Positions 14,834-21,425 of a DNA stretch of 64,000 bases are shown one piece after another. Each line of letters begins with the position of its first letter. The stretch's first letter is position 1. The notes below the pieces were generated by a model. It was not told where the DNA came from. It saw only the letters and a list, made by a program, of their open reading frames with translations, and ran no database searches. This stretch comes from an uncultured Oscillospiraceae bacterium (GTDB taxonomy: Bacteria > Bacillota > Clostridia > Oscillospirales > Acutalibacteraceae): assembly GCA_900546265.1 (NCBI GenBank), contig URCA01000008.1:1-64000 (forward strand), given 5' to 3'. A program made the translations under genes and the position numbers.

Positions 14834-16363
14834 TCACAGCAGCAGACTCTTGTGCGTCAGTACCGGCCGGATGCCGAACGCGTCCTCAAAGAACGCGCCC
14901 CCCTCCTGGAACGCCCACTTCTCCAGCAGCAGATCGTCCCGGGCCGCGGCGGTTACCGCCAGCTTATCCTCCTCCAGGCGCACCTTCAGGTCGCTTATCC
15001 GCCCCTTCCGGGTGATATCCAGGGCGTCCGCCAGGCCCATGATGGCCGCCAGCTTGTCGACAAGCAGCCGCTGCTTTTCGGGCAGGGGCCGATCCGCGTC
15101 GGGTGTCCGGTGAGGGTTGCCATACCGGGCGATTTCCGCCACCAGCATGGTCTCCTCGTCATCCAGTCCGTAAATGTAAGAGGATTTGATCAAATCATAG
15201 GCCGCCTGCGCCTCGTCTTTGACGTTGGCCCGGTGCCCCAGTTCATGCAGCAGCGCCGCGCATTCCAGCAGGACCAGCCGTTTCGCGTTGATGCCGTGGA
15301 GCTTTTTGAGCTTGCCGAACAGCAGGACGCTGACGCTGCGCACCCGCTCGGCATGGGCGGCGTCCGCCCCCTCCCGCAGGGCCAGCCGGCGGCTGGAGGC
15401 CACGGCCCCCGCCCGCTGCGCCTGCTCGAAGGCGGTCTTTTCCGCCGGAAGCAGCAGCTGGGCGGCCAGGATTTCCATCAGGTTGACCGGCGGCGCCACC
15501 AGCTTTTTGGCCTGGGTGATATCCAACATCCGCCGGTAAATGGCCAGCATGGGCGCGATTTGGTCCGCCACCTCCTCGCTTAGCTGCATTTCCCGGGCCA
15601 CCGTGGAGGCGTTCATCCCCTTGAGCAGGGCATACATTTCCTCGAGCTGGCGGCGTTCCACCACCAGCGCCCCCTTCTCCTCCCGGCCGCCGCATAGGGC
15701 CGCGATGGAATCCAGCTGCCGCCCAGACAGCAGAATGCGCGAAAAGGTCTGCCCATCCAGCCGCAGGGCCACCCGCTGGAAATAGTTCTCCACATATTCC
15801 TCCAGCACCCTGTAAAACCGGGCCGTCAGCTCCTCCTGGCCCCGCAGCATTTCGCTGAGCTTGAGGAACCCGATGGTCAGATTGCAGCTGAGATCCATCG
15901 CCCCCTGCCGCCAAACCGCCAGGCCCACGCTGCCCGTCCCCACGTAGGACAGCAGCGATTCCTCCCGCAGCAGCGGCGAACGGCACAGCGCGCTGTACAC
16001 CAGGGAGCTTTCCTCTCCGTCCTCCAGCACCTCCACCACCAGATTGTTCTGTATCCGCAGCTGATCGAGCACATAGGCCCGGTTTTTCGCTTCCCTCATG
16101 GCCGTGGTGGCGATGGCCCGGTATTCGGTGACCCCGTATTCCTTCATCACCTGGGCGTATCCCCGCAAAATGGAGGACAGCTGCCGCACCGTGGAGACGC
16201 TGATCCGGCCGGTGGCGAATACCTCGTGCCCCAGCCGCAGCGGAACTTCCAGATAGTCCAACCGCTGTACGCCTCCCTTGCCCGCCTGATATACCCCCAT
16301 GCGCACAAAATTGGAGCCGATGTCCGTCACGCTGACGACCTTGCCCGCCCGTTTTTCACTCAT
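14834..16363 (-). CDS. ppx: Ppx/GppA-type exopolyphosphatase-like protein with HD-like C-terminal domain
   Basis: 509 aa; the ATG at 16363 is preferred, with AAGGA about 13 bases upstream, because the ATG at 16375 abuts that site. The N-terminal ASKHA-fold domain starts VVSVTDIGSNFVRMGVYQ, then EYRAIATTAMREAKNR and EVLEDGEESSLVYSALC. The second phosphate loop, normally DIGGGSTE, reads YVGTGSVG. The C-terminal half (about 330-509) is alpha-helical with a metal-dependent HD pattern (LLHELGHRANV, YNPHRTPDAD-like). It probably hydrolyses polyphosphate or (p)ppGpp; the degenerate loop leaves activity uncertain. Operon with ppk1. Confidence 0.8.
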   Translation of the reverse strand: MSEKRAGKVVSVTDIGSNFVRMGVYQAGKGGVQRLDYLEVPLRLGHEVFATGRISVSTVRQLSSILRGYAQVMKEYGVTEYRAIATTAMREAKNRAYVLDQLRIQNNLVVEVLEDGEESSLVYSALCRSPLLREESLLSYVGTGSVGLAVWRQGAMDLSCNLTIGFLKLSEMLRGQEELTARFYRVLEEYVENYFQRVALRLDGQTFSRILLSGRQLDSIAALCGGREEKGALVVERRQLEEMYALLKGMNASTVAREMQLSEEVADQIAPMLAIYRRMLDITQAKKLVAPPVNLMEILAAQLLLPAEKTAFEQAQRAGAVASSRRLALREGADAAHAERVRSVSVLLFGKLKKLHGINAKRLVLLECAALLHELGHRANVKDEAQAAYDLIKSSYIYGLDDEETMLVAEIARYGNPHRTPDADRPLPEKQRLLVDKLAAIMGLADALDITRKGRISDLKVRLEEDKLAVTAAARDDLLLEKWAFQEGGAFFEDAFGIRPVLTHKSLLL

Positions 16364-16406
16364 GGCCGCGCCCATTCCTTTCCGGCAATCTCGTTTTCTG
16401 TCTAAC

Positions 16407-16436
16407 AGTATACTACACGGGATAGTATCCCGTAAA
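16407..16436 (-). promoter_or_regulatory. Promoter of ppx-ppk1 with a palindrome in its spacer
   Basis: Minus strand TTTACG (16436-16431), 18 bases, TATACT (16412-16407). The spacer is filled by the dyad ACGGGATAGTATCCCGT (16417-16433; 8 bp, 1 base, 8 bp), placed where a repressor would block polymerase. Confidence 0.7.
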
Positions 16437-16514
16437 GAATCGAATTTCCCCTATTACTATTCCTGTTTTTTATCGCCCTATAGAAAATTCAAACGAGACC
16501 CCGTCGATTCAGGC

Positions 16515-16544
16515 TTGTCATCCCCCGCGGCCCGGTTGTATAAT
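16515..16544 (+). promoter_or_regulatory. Promoter of the glycerophosphodiesterase gene
   Basis: TTGTCA (16515-16520), 18 bases, TATAAT (16539-16544); the start codon is at 16578. Confidence 0.75.
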
Positions 16545-16577
16545 GAGACATATCTTGTGCAGAAAAGGGGTCATCGC

Positions 16578-17312
16578 ATGATTCAGGTTCAAGCCCACCG
16601 CGGCGCGAGTGCATACGCGCCGGAAAACACCCTGCCCGCCTTCCAGCTCGCGCTGGATATGCACGCCGACGGCTTCGAAACCGACGTCCATCTGACCGCC
16701 GACAAGCAGTACGCCGTCTGCCACGACGATGACATCAGCCGTACCTCCACCGGCGCCGGCCATATCCAGGACATGACCATGGCCGAGCTGAAAGCCTTCG
16801 ATTTCGGCGTGAAATTCAACCCGAAATTCGCCGGCACCCCCATCCCCACCCTGGACGAACTGCTGGAGCTGACCCACCATATGGACGTGGTCAACATCGA
16901 GCTGAAAGGCCCCTTGGCCGCCGGCCAGGATCTGGACGAGGCCCTCCACCTCCTCTACGCCAATATCGCCAAGTTCGGCTGCGTCGAGCGCACCATCATC
17001 TCCACCTTCTGGCACGACTGGGGCCGCCGGCTGAAGGAGCTGCATCCCGACCTGCGCCTCGGCCTGCTCTATGGCGAGCATTATTCCGTGGAGGAAACCC
17101 TCGCCCTCGTGGAACGCTGTCACGCCGACGCTATCCATCCGGAGCTGGGCGGCCTGACCCCCGCGATAGTGGCCGCCTGCCGCGAACGGGGCATTCTCAT
17201 CAACGCCTGGACGGTGGACGCCCCCGAGGCCATTGAAAAAGCCATCGCCCTTGAGGTGGACGGCATCATCACCAATGTTCCCGACCGGGTGCTGGCCGCC
17301 CTCGGCCGCTGA
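16578..17312 (+). CDS. Glycerophosphodiester phosphodiesterase (cytoplasmic UgpQ/GlpQ type)
   Basis: 244 aa, ATG after AAAAGGGGTC; the longer upstream frame is not used because the promoter lies in it. It is a TIM-barrel GDPD with AHRGASAYAPENT (first catalytic His), FETDVHLTAD (metal Glu/Asp) and CHDDDISRTS (second His). INAWTVD and VDGIITNVPD follow near the end. It hydrolyses glycerophosphodiesters to sn-glycerol-3-phosphate and an alcohol. There is no signal peptide, so it acts in the cytoplasm on imported or turnover products. The next gene follows after 30 bases. Confidence 0.92.
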   Translation: MIQVQAHRGASAYAPENTLPAFQLALDMHADGFETDVHLTADKQYAVCHDDDISRTSTGAGHIQDMTMAELKAFDFGVKFNPKFAGTPIPTLDELLELTHHMDVVNIELKGPLAAGQDLDEALHLLYANIAKFGCVERTIISTFWHDWGRRLKELHPDLRLGLLYGEHYSVEETLALVERCHADAIHPELGGLTPAIVAACRERGILINAWTVDAPEAIEKAIALEVDGIITNVPDRVLAALGR

Positions 17313-17342
17313 GCCCCCCATAACGAAAGGAACGGTTGCATC

Positions 17343-17864
17343 ATGCGCGCTGGATTGCTGCATATCTATCATGGCGGCGGCAAGGGGAAAACCACCGCCG
17401 CCGCGGGTCTCTGCCTGCGGGCCGCCGGCCACGGCCTTCGTGTCGGCTTCGCCCAGTTTCTCAAGGATGGATCCTCCGGCGAATGCGCGGCGCTGAAAGT
17501 CCTGCCGGGCGTCACGGTTTTCGATGCCCTGCCTCATGTCCCTTTTACCTTTTCCATGACGCCGGAGGAGCGGGAGGAAGCCCGGGATTTCTACGCATCT
17601 CTCCTGCGCGCCTGCGAATCGGCCGCGTCCGGCCTGGATCTGCTGGTGCTTGATGAGGTGCTCGACGCGGTGAACACCGGCATCCTGCCGGAGGAATCCC
17701 TGCTGGCCTTCGTAAAGAACCGGCCCGACAGCCTGGAGCTGGTCCTCACCGGCCGGGATCCCTCTCCCGAGCTCCTGGAGCTGGCCGATTACATCACCGA
17801 AATGCGGGTTGTCCGCCACCCCTACCAGCGCGGTCAGGCCGCCCGTCCCGGCATCGAATGGTAA
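17343..17864 (+). CDS. cobO: Corrinoid adenosyltransferase (BtuR/CobO type)
   Basis: 173 aa. P-loop HGGGKGKTTAAAGLCLRA near the N-terminus, then GFAQFLKDG, LLVLDEVLDAVNTGIL and LVLTGRDPSPELLELADY, the standard signature of the CobA/CobO/BtuR ATP:cob(I)alamin adenosyltransferase. It converts cob(I)alamin or its precursors to the adenosyl form used by radical isomerases and B12-dependent enzymes. No cobalamin riboswitch or other cob genes are adjacent, which suggests salvage. Good ribosome site (GAAAGGAACGG). The strong terminator at 17875-17906 ends the two-gene unit. Confidence 0.92.
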   Translation: MRAGLLHIYHGGGKGKTTAAAGLCLRAAGHGLRVGFAQFLKDGSSGECAALKVLPGVTVFDALPHVPFTFSMTPEEREEARDFYASLLRACESAASGLDLLVLDEVLDAVNTGILPEESLLAFVKNRPDSLELVLTGRDPSPELLELADYITEMRVVRHPYQRGQAARPGIEW

Positions 17865-17874
17865 CGTTCTAGAA

Positions 17875-17906
17875 CAGGGCGGCCGATATTTCGGCCGCCC
17901 TGTCTT
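17875..17906 (+). terminator. Intrinsic terminator after cobO
   Basis: A near-perfect stem built on GGGCGGCCGA/TCGGCCGCCC is followed by TGTCTT; the -35 of the tRNA promoter begins at its end. Confidence 0.8.
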
Positions 17907-17933
17907 GACAGCGGACGAAAAAACGTCTATGAT
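17905..17933 (+). promoter_or_regulatory. Promoter of tRNA-Leu(TAA)
   Basis: TTGACA (17905-17910), 17 bases, TATGAT (17928-17933); the tRNA begins 14 bases later. Confidence 0.8.
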
Positions 17934-17946
17934 AGGTGTGCCCCAC

Positions 17947-18033
17947 GCCGCAGTGGTGGAATCGGCAGACACAAGGGACTTAAAATCCCTCGGTGGCAAC
18001 ATCATGCGGGTTCAAGTCCCGCCTGCGGCACCA
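17947..18033 (+). tRNA. tRNA-Leu, anticodon TAA, CCA encoded
   Basis: GCCGCAG...CTGCGGC-A-CCA makes a 7-bp acceptor. The anticodon stem AGGGA/TCCCT holds TAA, the variable arm is long, and the T-arm is CGGGTTCAAGTCCCG. The last 21 bases are repeated exactly at 19737-19757, marking it as the target of an integrated islet. Confidence 0.95.
18013..18033 (+). repeat. att-like direct repeat, left copy (tRNA-Leu 3' end)
   Basis: A 21-bp stretch (CAAGTCCCGCC ... GGCACCA) identical to 19737-19757. Upstream the match continues (GGGTT) with a 1-base insertion in the right copy. Confidence 0.85.
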
Positions 18034-18034
18034 A

Positions 18035-18080
18035 TGTAGAAGACCGTCGACTTTGGTCGGCGGTCTTCTACATGTTTTGG
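18035..18080 (+). terminator. Terminator after tRNA-Leu(TAA), inside the islet
   Basis: Stem GTAGAAGACCG/CGGTCTTCTAC with TGTTTTGG after it. A second terminator follows the right-hand repeat, so the islet seems to have brought its own terminator along with the restored tRNA end. Confidence 0.75.
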
Positions 18081-18158
18081 AACAAATTTAGATGACGGAT
18101 GACAATTTGTTTATTTTGTGGTAATATAAAATTAAAATAGACAACGGTGGTGTAATTT

Positions 18159-19352
18159 ATGTTATATAATACCGTCCTTATAAAGGAAGATCGAATTTCT
18201 GAACTTCTCAACATTGAAGAAAACTATTTTAATGATGTAAAGTCAAAAGCGGTTAAACCTGCAAAGCTATCAGAGACGTTAAGTATTATGAAGACCGCAA
18301 CTATTGTAAATGCAACAGATGGCATCCCTTATGTTAGACACAATGCGCAAAAGGATCCTGCGAATACACCAGAAAAACTTAGACGACTTCAATTAGATAA
18401 AGGAATAGCTCAATTTGAAAATGAGGTTGTCCCCGAAACCCAGATTGAAGAAGCTGTTAATTCTGCAATAATGGAGTTGTTTTCCAGTAGCGTAGTACCA
18501 AATATTGATAAAACGCAATGGCTTATAAAACAAAGATTATGCAAAGAGGAGCAACTTACCGTAGCTGGTGCCATGCTCTTTATGGATGAGCCTCAAATAG
18601 CGCTACCTAAAAGATCTGCAATTAAAATTTTTCGCTATAAAACAAGTGGACAACCTGATAGAGATATGCTAGACGGTCAACCAATAACAATAGAAGGTTC
18701 TGCATACTCTCAAATTTTTGGAGCAGTAAAAAAGGTTAAGGAGATAATTGAGAGCATCAAAAAGCTAGGCGTTGGATTTGAAAACATCCAATATCCTGAC
18801 GAAACTTTGCACGAAATAATAACTAATGCAGTTCTTCATAGAGATTACAGTATTGCAACTGATATTCAAATTCGGGTCTTTGATAACCGAGTTGAGGTAG
18901 AAAGTCCGGGAAAGCTTCCTGGTTATGTAACAACAAAAAATATACTAGATTCCCAATCGGCAAGAAATCCAAAGCTAGTTCGAATAATTAACAAATTCCC
19001 TGATGCGCCAAATAAAGATGTTGGAGAAGGCCTTAATACTGCATTTGAAGCAATGGAAAAGTTGCGGTTAAAGGCTCCTATAATTGAAGAAACAGATACT
19101 TCTGTGTTGGTAGTGATAAGACATGAGCGCCTCGCATCTCCAGAGGAAATCATTATTGAGTATTTGCAAAAGCATGATTCTATCAAAAATGGACTTGGAC
19201 GAAAATTAACGGGTATTAAATCAGAGAATACAATGAAATCCGTATTTTATAGGTTAAGAGATGGCGGTTTTATTTCTTTGGTGCGAGGTTTTAACTATTG
19301 GATTAAAACAGATGAATTTGATAGACTTGTAAAATCGCAATTTGGTAGGTAA
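18159..19352 (+). CDS. AlbA_2/HATPase_c_4 family ATP-binding protein with an internal deletion
   Basis: 397 aa, AT-rich, unlike its GC-rich neighbours and so probably acquired. The N-terminus (EENYFNDVKSKAVKPAKLSE) resembles the start of the Schlafen AlbA_2 domain. It jumps straight to NATDGIPYVRHNAQ, a segment that normally follows the domain core, so the glycine-rich core strand (FANxxGGxxxIG) is missing. The C-terminal half is a HATPase_c_4 module (LHEIITNAVLHRDYSI, VESPGKLPGYVT, GEGLNTAFEAM) and ends in a winged-helix-like region. Full relatives are putative transcriptional regulators or defence-type ATPases. This copy may be inactive for DNA binding. Confidence 0.7.
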   Translation: MLYNTVLIKEDRISELLNIEENYFNDVKSKAVKPAKLSETLSIMKTATIVNATDGIPYVRHNAQKDPANTPEKLRRLQLDKGIAQFENEVVPETQIEEAVNSAIMELFSSSVVPNIDKTQWLIKQRLCKEEQLTVAGAMLFMDEPQIALPKRSAIKIFRYKTSGQPDRDMLDGQPITIEGSAYSQIFGAVKKVKEIIESIKKLGVGFENIQYPDETLHEIITNAVLHRDYSIATDIQIRVFDNRVEVESPGKLPGYVTTKNILDSQSARNPKLVRIINKFPDAPNKDVGEGLNTAFEAMEKLRLKAPIIEETDTSVLVVIRHERLASPEEIIIEYLQKHDSIKNGLGRKLTGIKSENTMKSVFYRLRDGGFISLVRGFNYWIKTDEFDRLVKSQFGR

Positions 19353-19736
19353 TCTTGTAAGGTAAAGTAAAATACAGCTTGCCGATTGGCTGTAGACCAT
19401 TGATATGACTGGATTTTCCAAGTCTTATAATTCCACTCGAACCACGTCGGAACAAACTTTGTATCGCTTGTTCCGATTTTGAACAGAAATTAGAGTTCAC
19501 TCACGCCGTCGCTCCTCCTTTCCGCAAAAAGTCACGCTTGCTGCGGCTGTTCGTTTGCAAGCGCACTCACGACGCCTCCGCGGCGCTACCAACTTTTTGC
19601 GGGTTCAAATCCTCGTCAACATTTTGTGCAGGCATCTTTTTGCTATCTGTTGACAACATAAAGGACGTGCGTCCCGTCAGGGATGTGCGTCCTTTATGTT
19701 CGCTGGAGCCGCCGAGAGTTGAACCCGCCCGGGTTA
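19353..19736. other. Islet remainder with tRNA-end fragments and no gene
   Basis: There is no supported gene. On the plus strand GCGGGTTCAAATCC (near 19603-19616) looks like a tRNA T-arm. On the minus strand GGTTCAACTCTCGGCGGC followed by TCCA (19729-19706) looks like another tRNA 3' end. A hairpin CATAAAGGACG/CGTCCTTTATG (19657-19698) lies between. This suggests successive integrations at tRNA genes. Confidence 0.5.
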
Positions 19737-19757
19737 CAAGTCCCGCCTGCGGCACCA
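19737..19757 (+). repeat. att-like direct repeat, right copy
   Basis: Exact 21-bp copy of the 3' end of tRNA-Leu(TAA), including CCA, 1.72 kb from the left copy. A terminator (19763-19805), likely the original tRNA terminator, follows. Confidence 0.85.
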
Positions 19758-19762
19758 CGTTA

Positions 19763-19805
19763 AAAGCCCCGAGAAGTAGCCTATAGAGCCATTTCTCGGG
19801 GCTTT
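19763..19805 (+). terminator. Terminator after the right repeat
   Basis: Perfect 13-bp stem AAAGCCCCGAGAA/TTCTCGGGGCTTT, then GCTCTGTCTT. Confidence 0.75.
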
Positions 19806-19937
19806 GCTCTGTCTTGTAAGGGGAATATGCGCTTGGTGTTTTTCCTTAGAAATTACGCTGCTGTGAGTTGAGTGTGAGTTGGGACTTTTCTCAAACACTT
19901 TTTAATATGGCGGATTTTTGCAATATGCCATGCCCTC

Positions 19938-20102
19938 CTATTCTATATGTTCATATTCCGGAAAACAATCTAAATAGTAGTCACACTCATCACAACAGCA
20001 TTCGATCAATTCTCCATTTTCGTCTATATGTTCCCCGTTGCCGAAACAGTCTTTTCCTCCGTTGCCAGGTGTGAGAATCGTCCCTGTAACATCTATAATC
20101 AC
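19938..20102 (-). CDS. 54-aa Cys-rich small protein of mobile-element type
   Basis: GTG start at 20102 behind GGAGGAAATAAT. It reads MIIDVTGTILTPGNGGKDCF, then GNGEHIDENGELIECCCDEC, then DYYLDCFPEYEHIE and a stop. The six cysteines (one early, CCC-x2-C, one late) suggest metal binding. From memory, similar short proteins with GNGEH and ECCCDECDY segments occur on clostridial conjugative elements; function unknown. It is divergent from the XRE regulator at 20221, with the shared region carrying that regulator's likely operators. Confidence 0.7.
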   Translation of the reverse strand: MIIDVTGTILTPGNGGKDCFGNGEHIDENGELIECCCDECDYYLDCFPEYEHIE

Positions 20103-20130
20103 ATTATTTCCTCCTCTTTCTCTCCGGTTT

Positions 20131-20197
20131 GAGTATTTGAATTACTCAATTATACCAGAAGCAAACCGTATAATCAATATGAGTAATACAAATACTC
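20131..20197. promoter_or_regulatory. Paired operators around the XRE promoter
   Basis: GAGTATTTGAATTACTC (20131-20147) and GAGTAATACAAATACTC (20181-20197) are inverted copies of each other with one mismatch, and each is itself a GAGTA...TACTC dyad. They flank TATAAT at 20169-20174. Binding by the adjacent XRE protein is likely. Confidence 0.65.
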
Positions 20198-20220
20198 ACA
20201 TTGATGATACGGAGGACAAA

Positions 20221-20484
20221 ATGTTTAAGCATAAAGCAAGTGACGGTACTCGAAATCTGTGCGGTAAAAAAATTGCCGTATTGAGAAAGAACTTGCCTGA
20301 GAAAACATCACAAAGATTACTTGCCGAGAAAATGCAGATAAAAGGCATTGACATGGATAAAACTGCAATCAAGAGGATTGAAAATGGCGAGAGATACGTA
20401 ACAGATATAGAATTAAAAGCATTCTCTGAGATTTTTTCCGTCAGTACAGAATTTTTATTAGAGCAGCCTGTGGATTCGGTGTAA
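20221..20484 (+). CDS. XRE-family transcriptional regulator
   Basis: 87 aa from the ATG at 20221, chosen for GGAGGACAAA directly upstream; the frame extends further without a site. The helix-turn-helix domain includes KIAVLRKNLPEKTSQRLLAE and AIKRIENGERYVTDIELKAF, then FSVSTEFLLEQ. It is AT-rich like the islet DNA next to it, so probably part of a mobile remnant. Two dyads around its promoter suggest negative autoregulation. Confidence 0.8.
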   Translation: MFKHKASDGTRNLCGKKIAVLRKNLPEKTSQRLLAEKMQIKGIDMDKTAIKRIENGERYVTDIELKAFSEIFSVSTEFLLEQPVDSV

Positions 20485-20513
20485 GGGACGTTTTCGCAAA
20501 CCAATCCGCCCCC

Positions 20514-20542
20514 TTGACTTTTCCCGCTTCCTCGGATATAAT
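20514..20542 (+). promoter_or_regulatory. Promoter of pnuC
   Basis: TTGACT (20514-20519), 17 bases, TATAAT (20537-20542); start codon at 20668. Confidence 0.8.
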
Positions 20543-20549
20543 ACGGTCA

Positions 20550-20655
20550 CAGAACTCTTATATAGGAACTGCCACCGGGTAGTGTATGCTGTTAAGCATT
20601 CGTCGCACATCGTTAGGTCTTTGAAGATGTGCGCCACGGGTGCTTATTTTTTATG
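20550..20655 (+). promoter_or_regulatory. Structured 5' leader of pnuC, possible riboswitch
   Basis: About 110 untranslated bases contain hairpin ATGCT/AGCAT (loop GTTA), hairpin CGCACATC/GATGTGCG with a 14-base loop, and the conserved-looking segments AACTGCCACCGGGTAGTG and CGCCACGGGTGC before TTATTTTTT. It does not match the TPP, FMN, preQ1 or NAD+ aptamers I can recall. A ligand related to NAD precursors would make sense for pnuC. Confidence 0.35.
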
Positions 20656-20667
20656 GAGGTTTCTCGT

Positions 20668-21366
20668 ATGCAAGCATGGAATCCTTTCCGCAAATTGACC
20701 GGCTTCGAATGGGGCCTGTGGCTGTTCTCTCTGGCGGTGGTGACGCTGTCCTTCCTCTTCGGCGGCGGCCATCCCCTGACTCTGGCCGCCTCCCTCATCG
20801 GCGTGACCGCCCTCATCTTCGTCGCCAAGGGCGAGGTCCTTGGCCAAATCCTCACCGTGGTGTTCAGCCTGGCCTACGCCGCCGTCTCCCTGCGGTTCCG
20901 CTACTACGGCGAAATGATCACCTACCTCGGCATGACCGCGCCCATCGCCGTCATGTCGGTGGTGTCCTGGCTCAAGCACCCGTATCAGGCCGGTAAAAGC
21001 GAGGTGGCCGTCGCCCGCCTGACCGCCGGACAAATCGCCTGGATGAGCGGCCTCGGCCTTATCGTCACCGTCCTGTTCTACTTCATCCTCGCCTATTTCG
21101 AAACCGCTAACCTTCTCGTCAGCACGGTGTCCATCCTGACCAGCTTTCTCGCATCCTACCTGATGTTCTGCCGCAGCCCGGCCTACGCGCTGGCATACGC
21201 GGCCAACGATCTGGTTCTGATCGTCCTCTGGGTGCTGGCCGCTATGGACAGCCTGTCGTATCTGCCCATGGTGGTCTGCTTCGCCATGTTTTTCTGCAAC
21301 GATCTCTACGGCTTCTATAACTGGCGCCGCATGCGCAGCCGGCAGCAGCGCTGTGAAGGCGCGTAA
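20668..21366 (+). CDS. pnuC: Nicotinamide riboside/mononucleotide transporter PnuC
   Basis: 232 aa; the ATG at 20668 follows GGAGGTTTCTCGT. Six to seven membrane segments and the PnuC signatures LAYAANDLVLIVLWVLA and CFAMFFCNDLYGFYNWRRM support the call. PnuC proteins are facilitators that let nicotinamide riboside cross the membrane for NAD salvage by NadR-type kinases. Relatives carry thiamine or riboflavin (PnuT, PnuX), but the leader shows no TPP or FMN aptamer, so the NAD type is preferred. Single gene with its own promoter and a terminator at 21373-21425. Confidence 0.88.
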   Translation: MQAWNPFRKLTGFEWGLWLFSLAVVTLSFLFGGGHPLTLAASLIGVTALIFVAKGEVLGQILTVVFSLAYAAVSLRFRYYGEMITYLGMTAPIAVMSVVSWLKHPYQAGKSEVAVARLTAGQIAWMSGLGLIVTVLFYFILAYFETANLLVSTVSILTSFLASYLMFCRSPAYALAYAANDLVLIVLWVLAAMDSLSYLPMVVCFAMFFCNDLYGFYNWRRMRSRQQRCEGA

Positions 21367-21372
21367 ATACAA

Positions 21373-21425
21373 ACAGAACCGCCGGCGGGCCACATTCCAT
21401 GACCCGCCGGCGGTTCTGTCTGTTT
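21373..21425. terminator. Bidirectional terminator
   Basis: Long stem ACAGAACCGCCGGCGGG/CCCGCCGGCGGTTCTGT with a T-rich tract to the right (CTGTTTTATT). It lies between the convergent pnuC and SPFH genes. Confidence 0.8.

Noticed and set aside
12757..15015. 752-codon plus-strand ORF across ppk1
   Set aside because: Antisense shadow created by GC-rich codon use; ppk1 on the other strand is certain.
20550..20655. TPP or FMN riboswitch for the pnuC leader
   Set aside because: The invariant CUGAGA/GAUCUGGGUAA blocks of TPP and the FMN core are absent.
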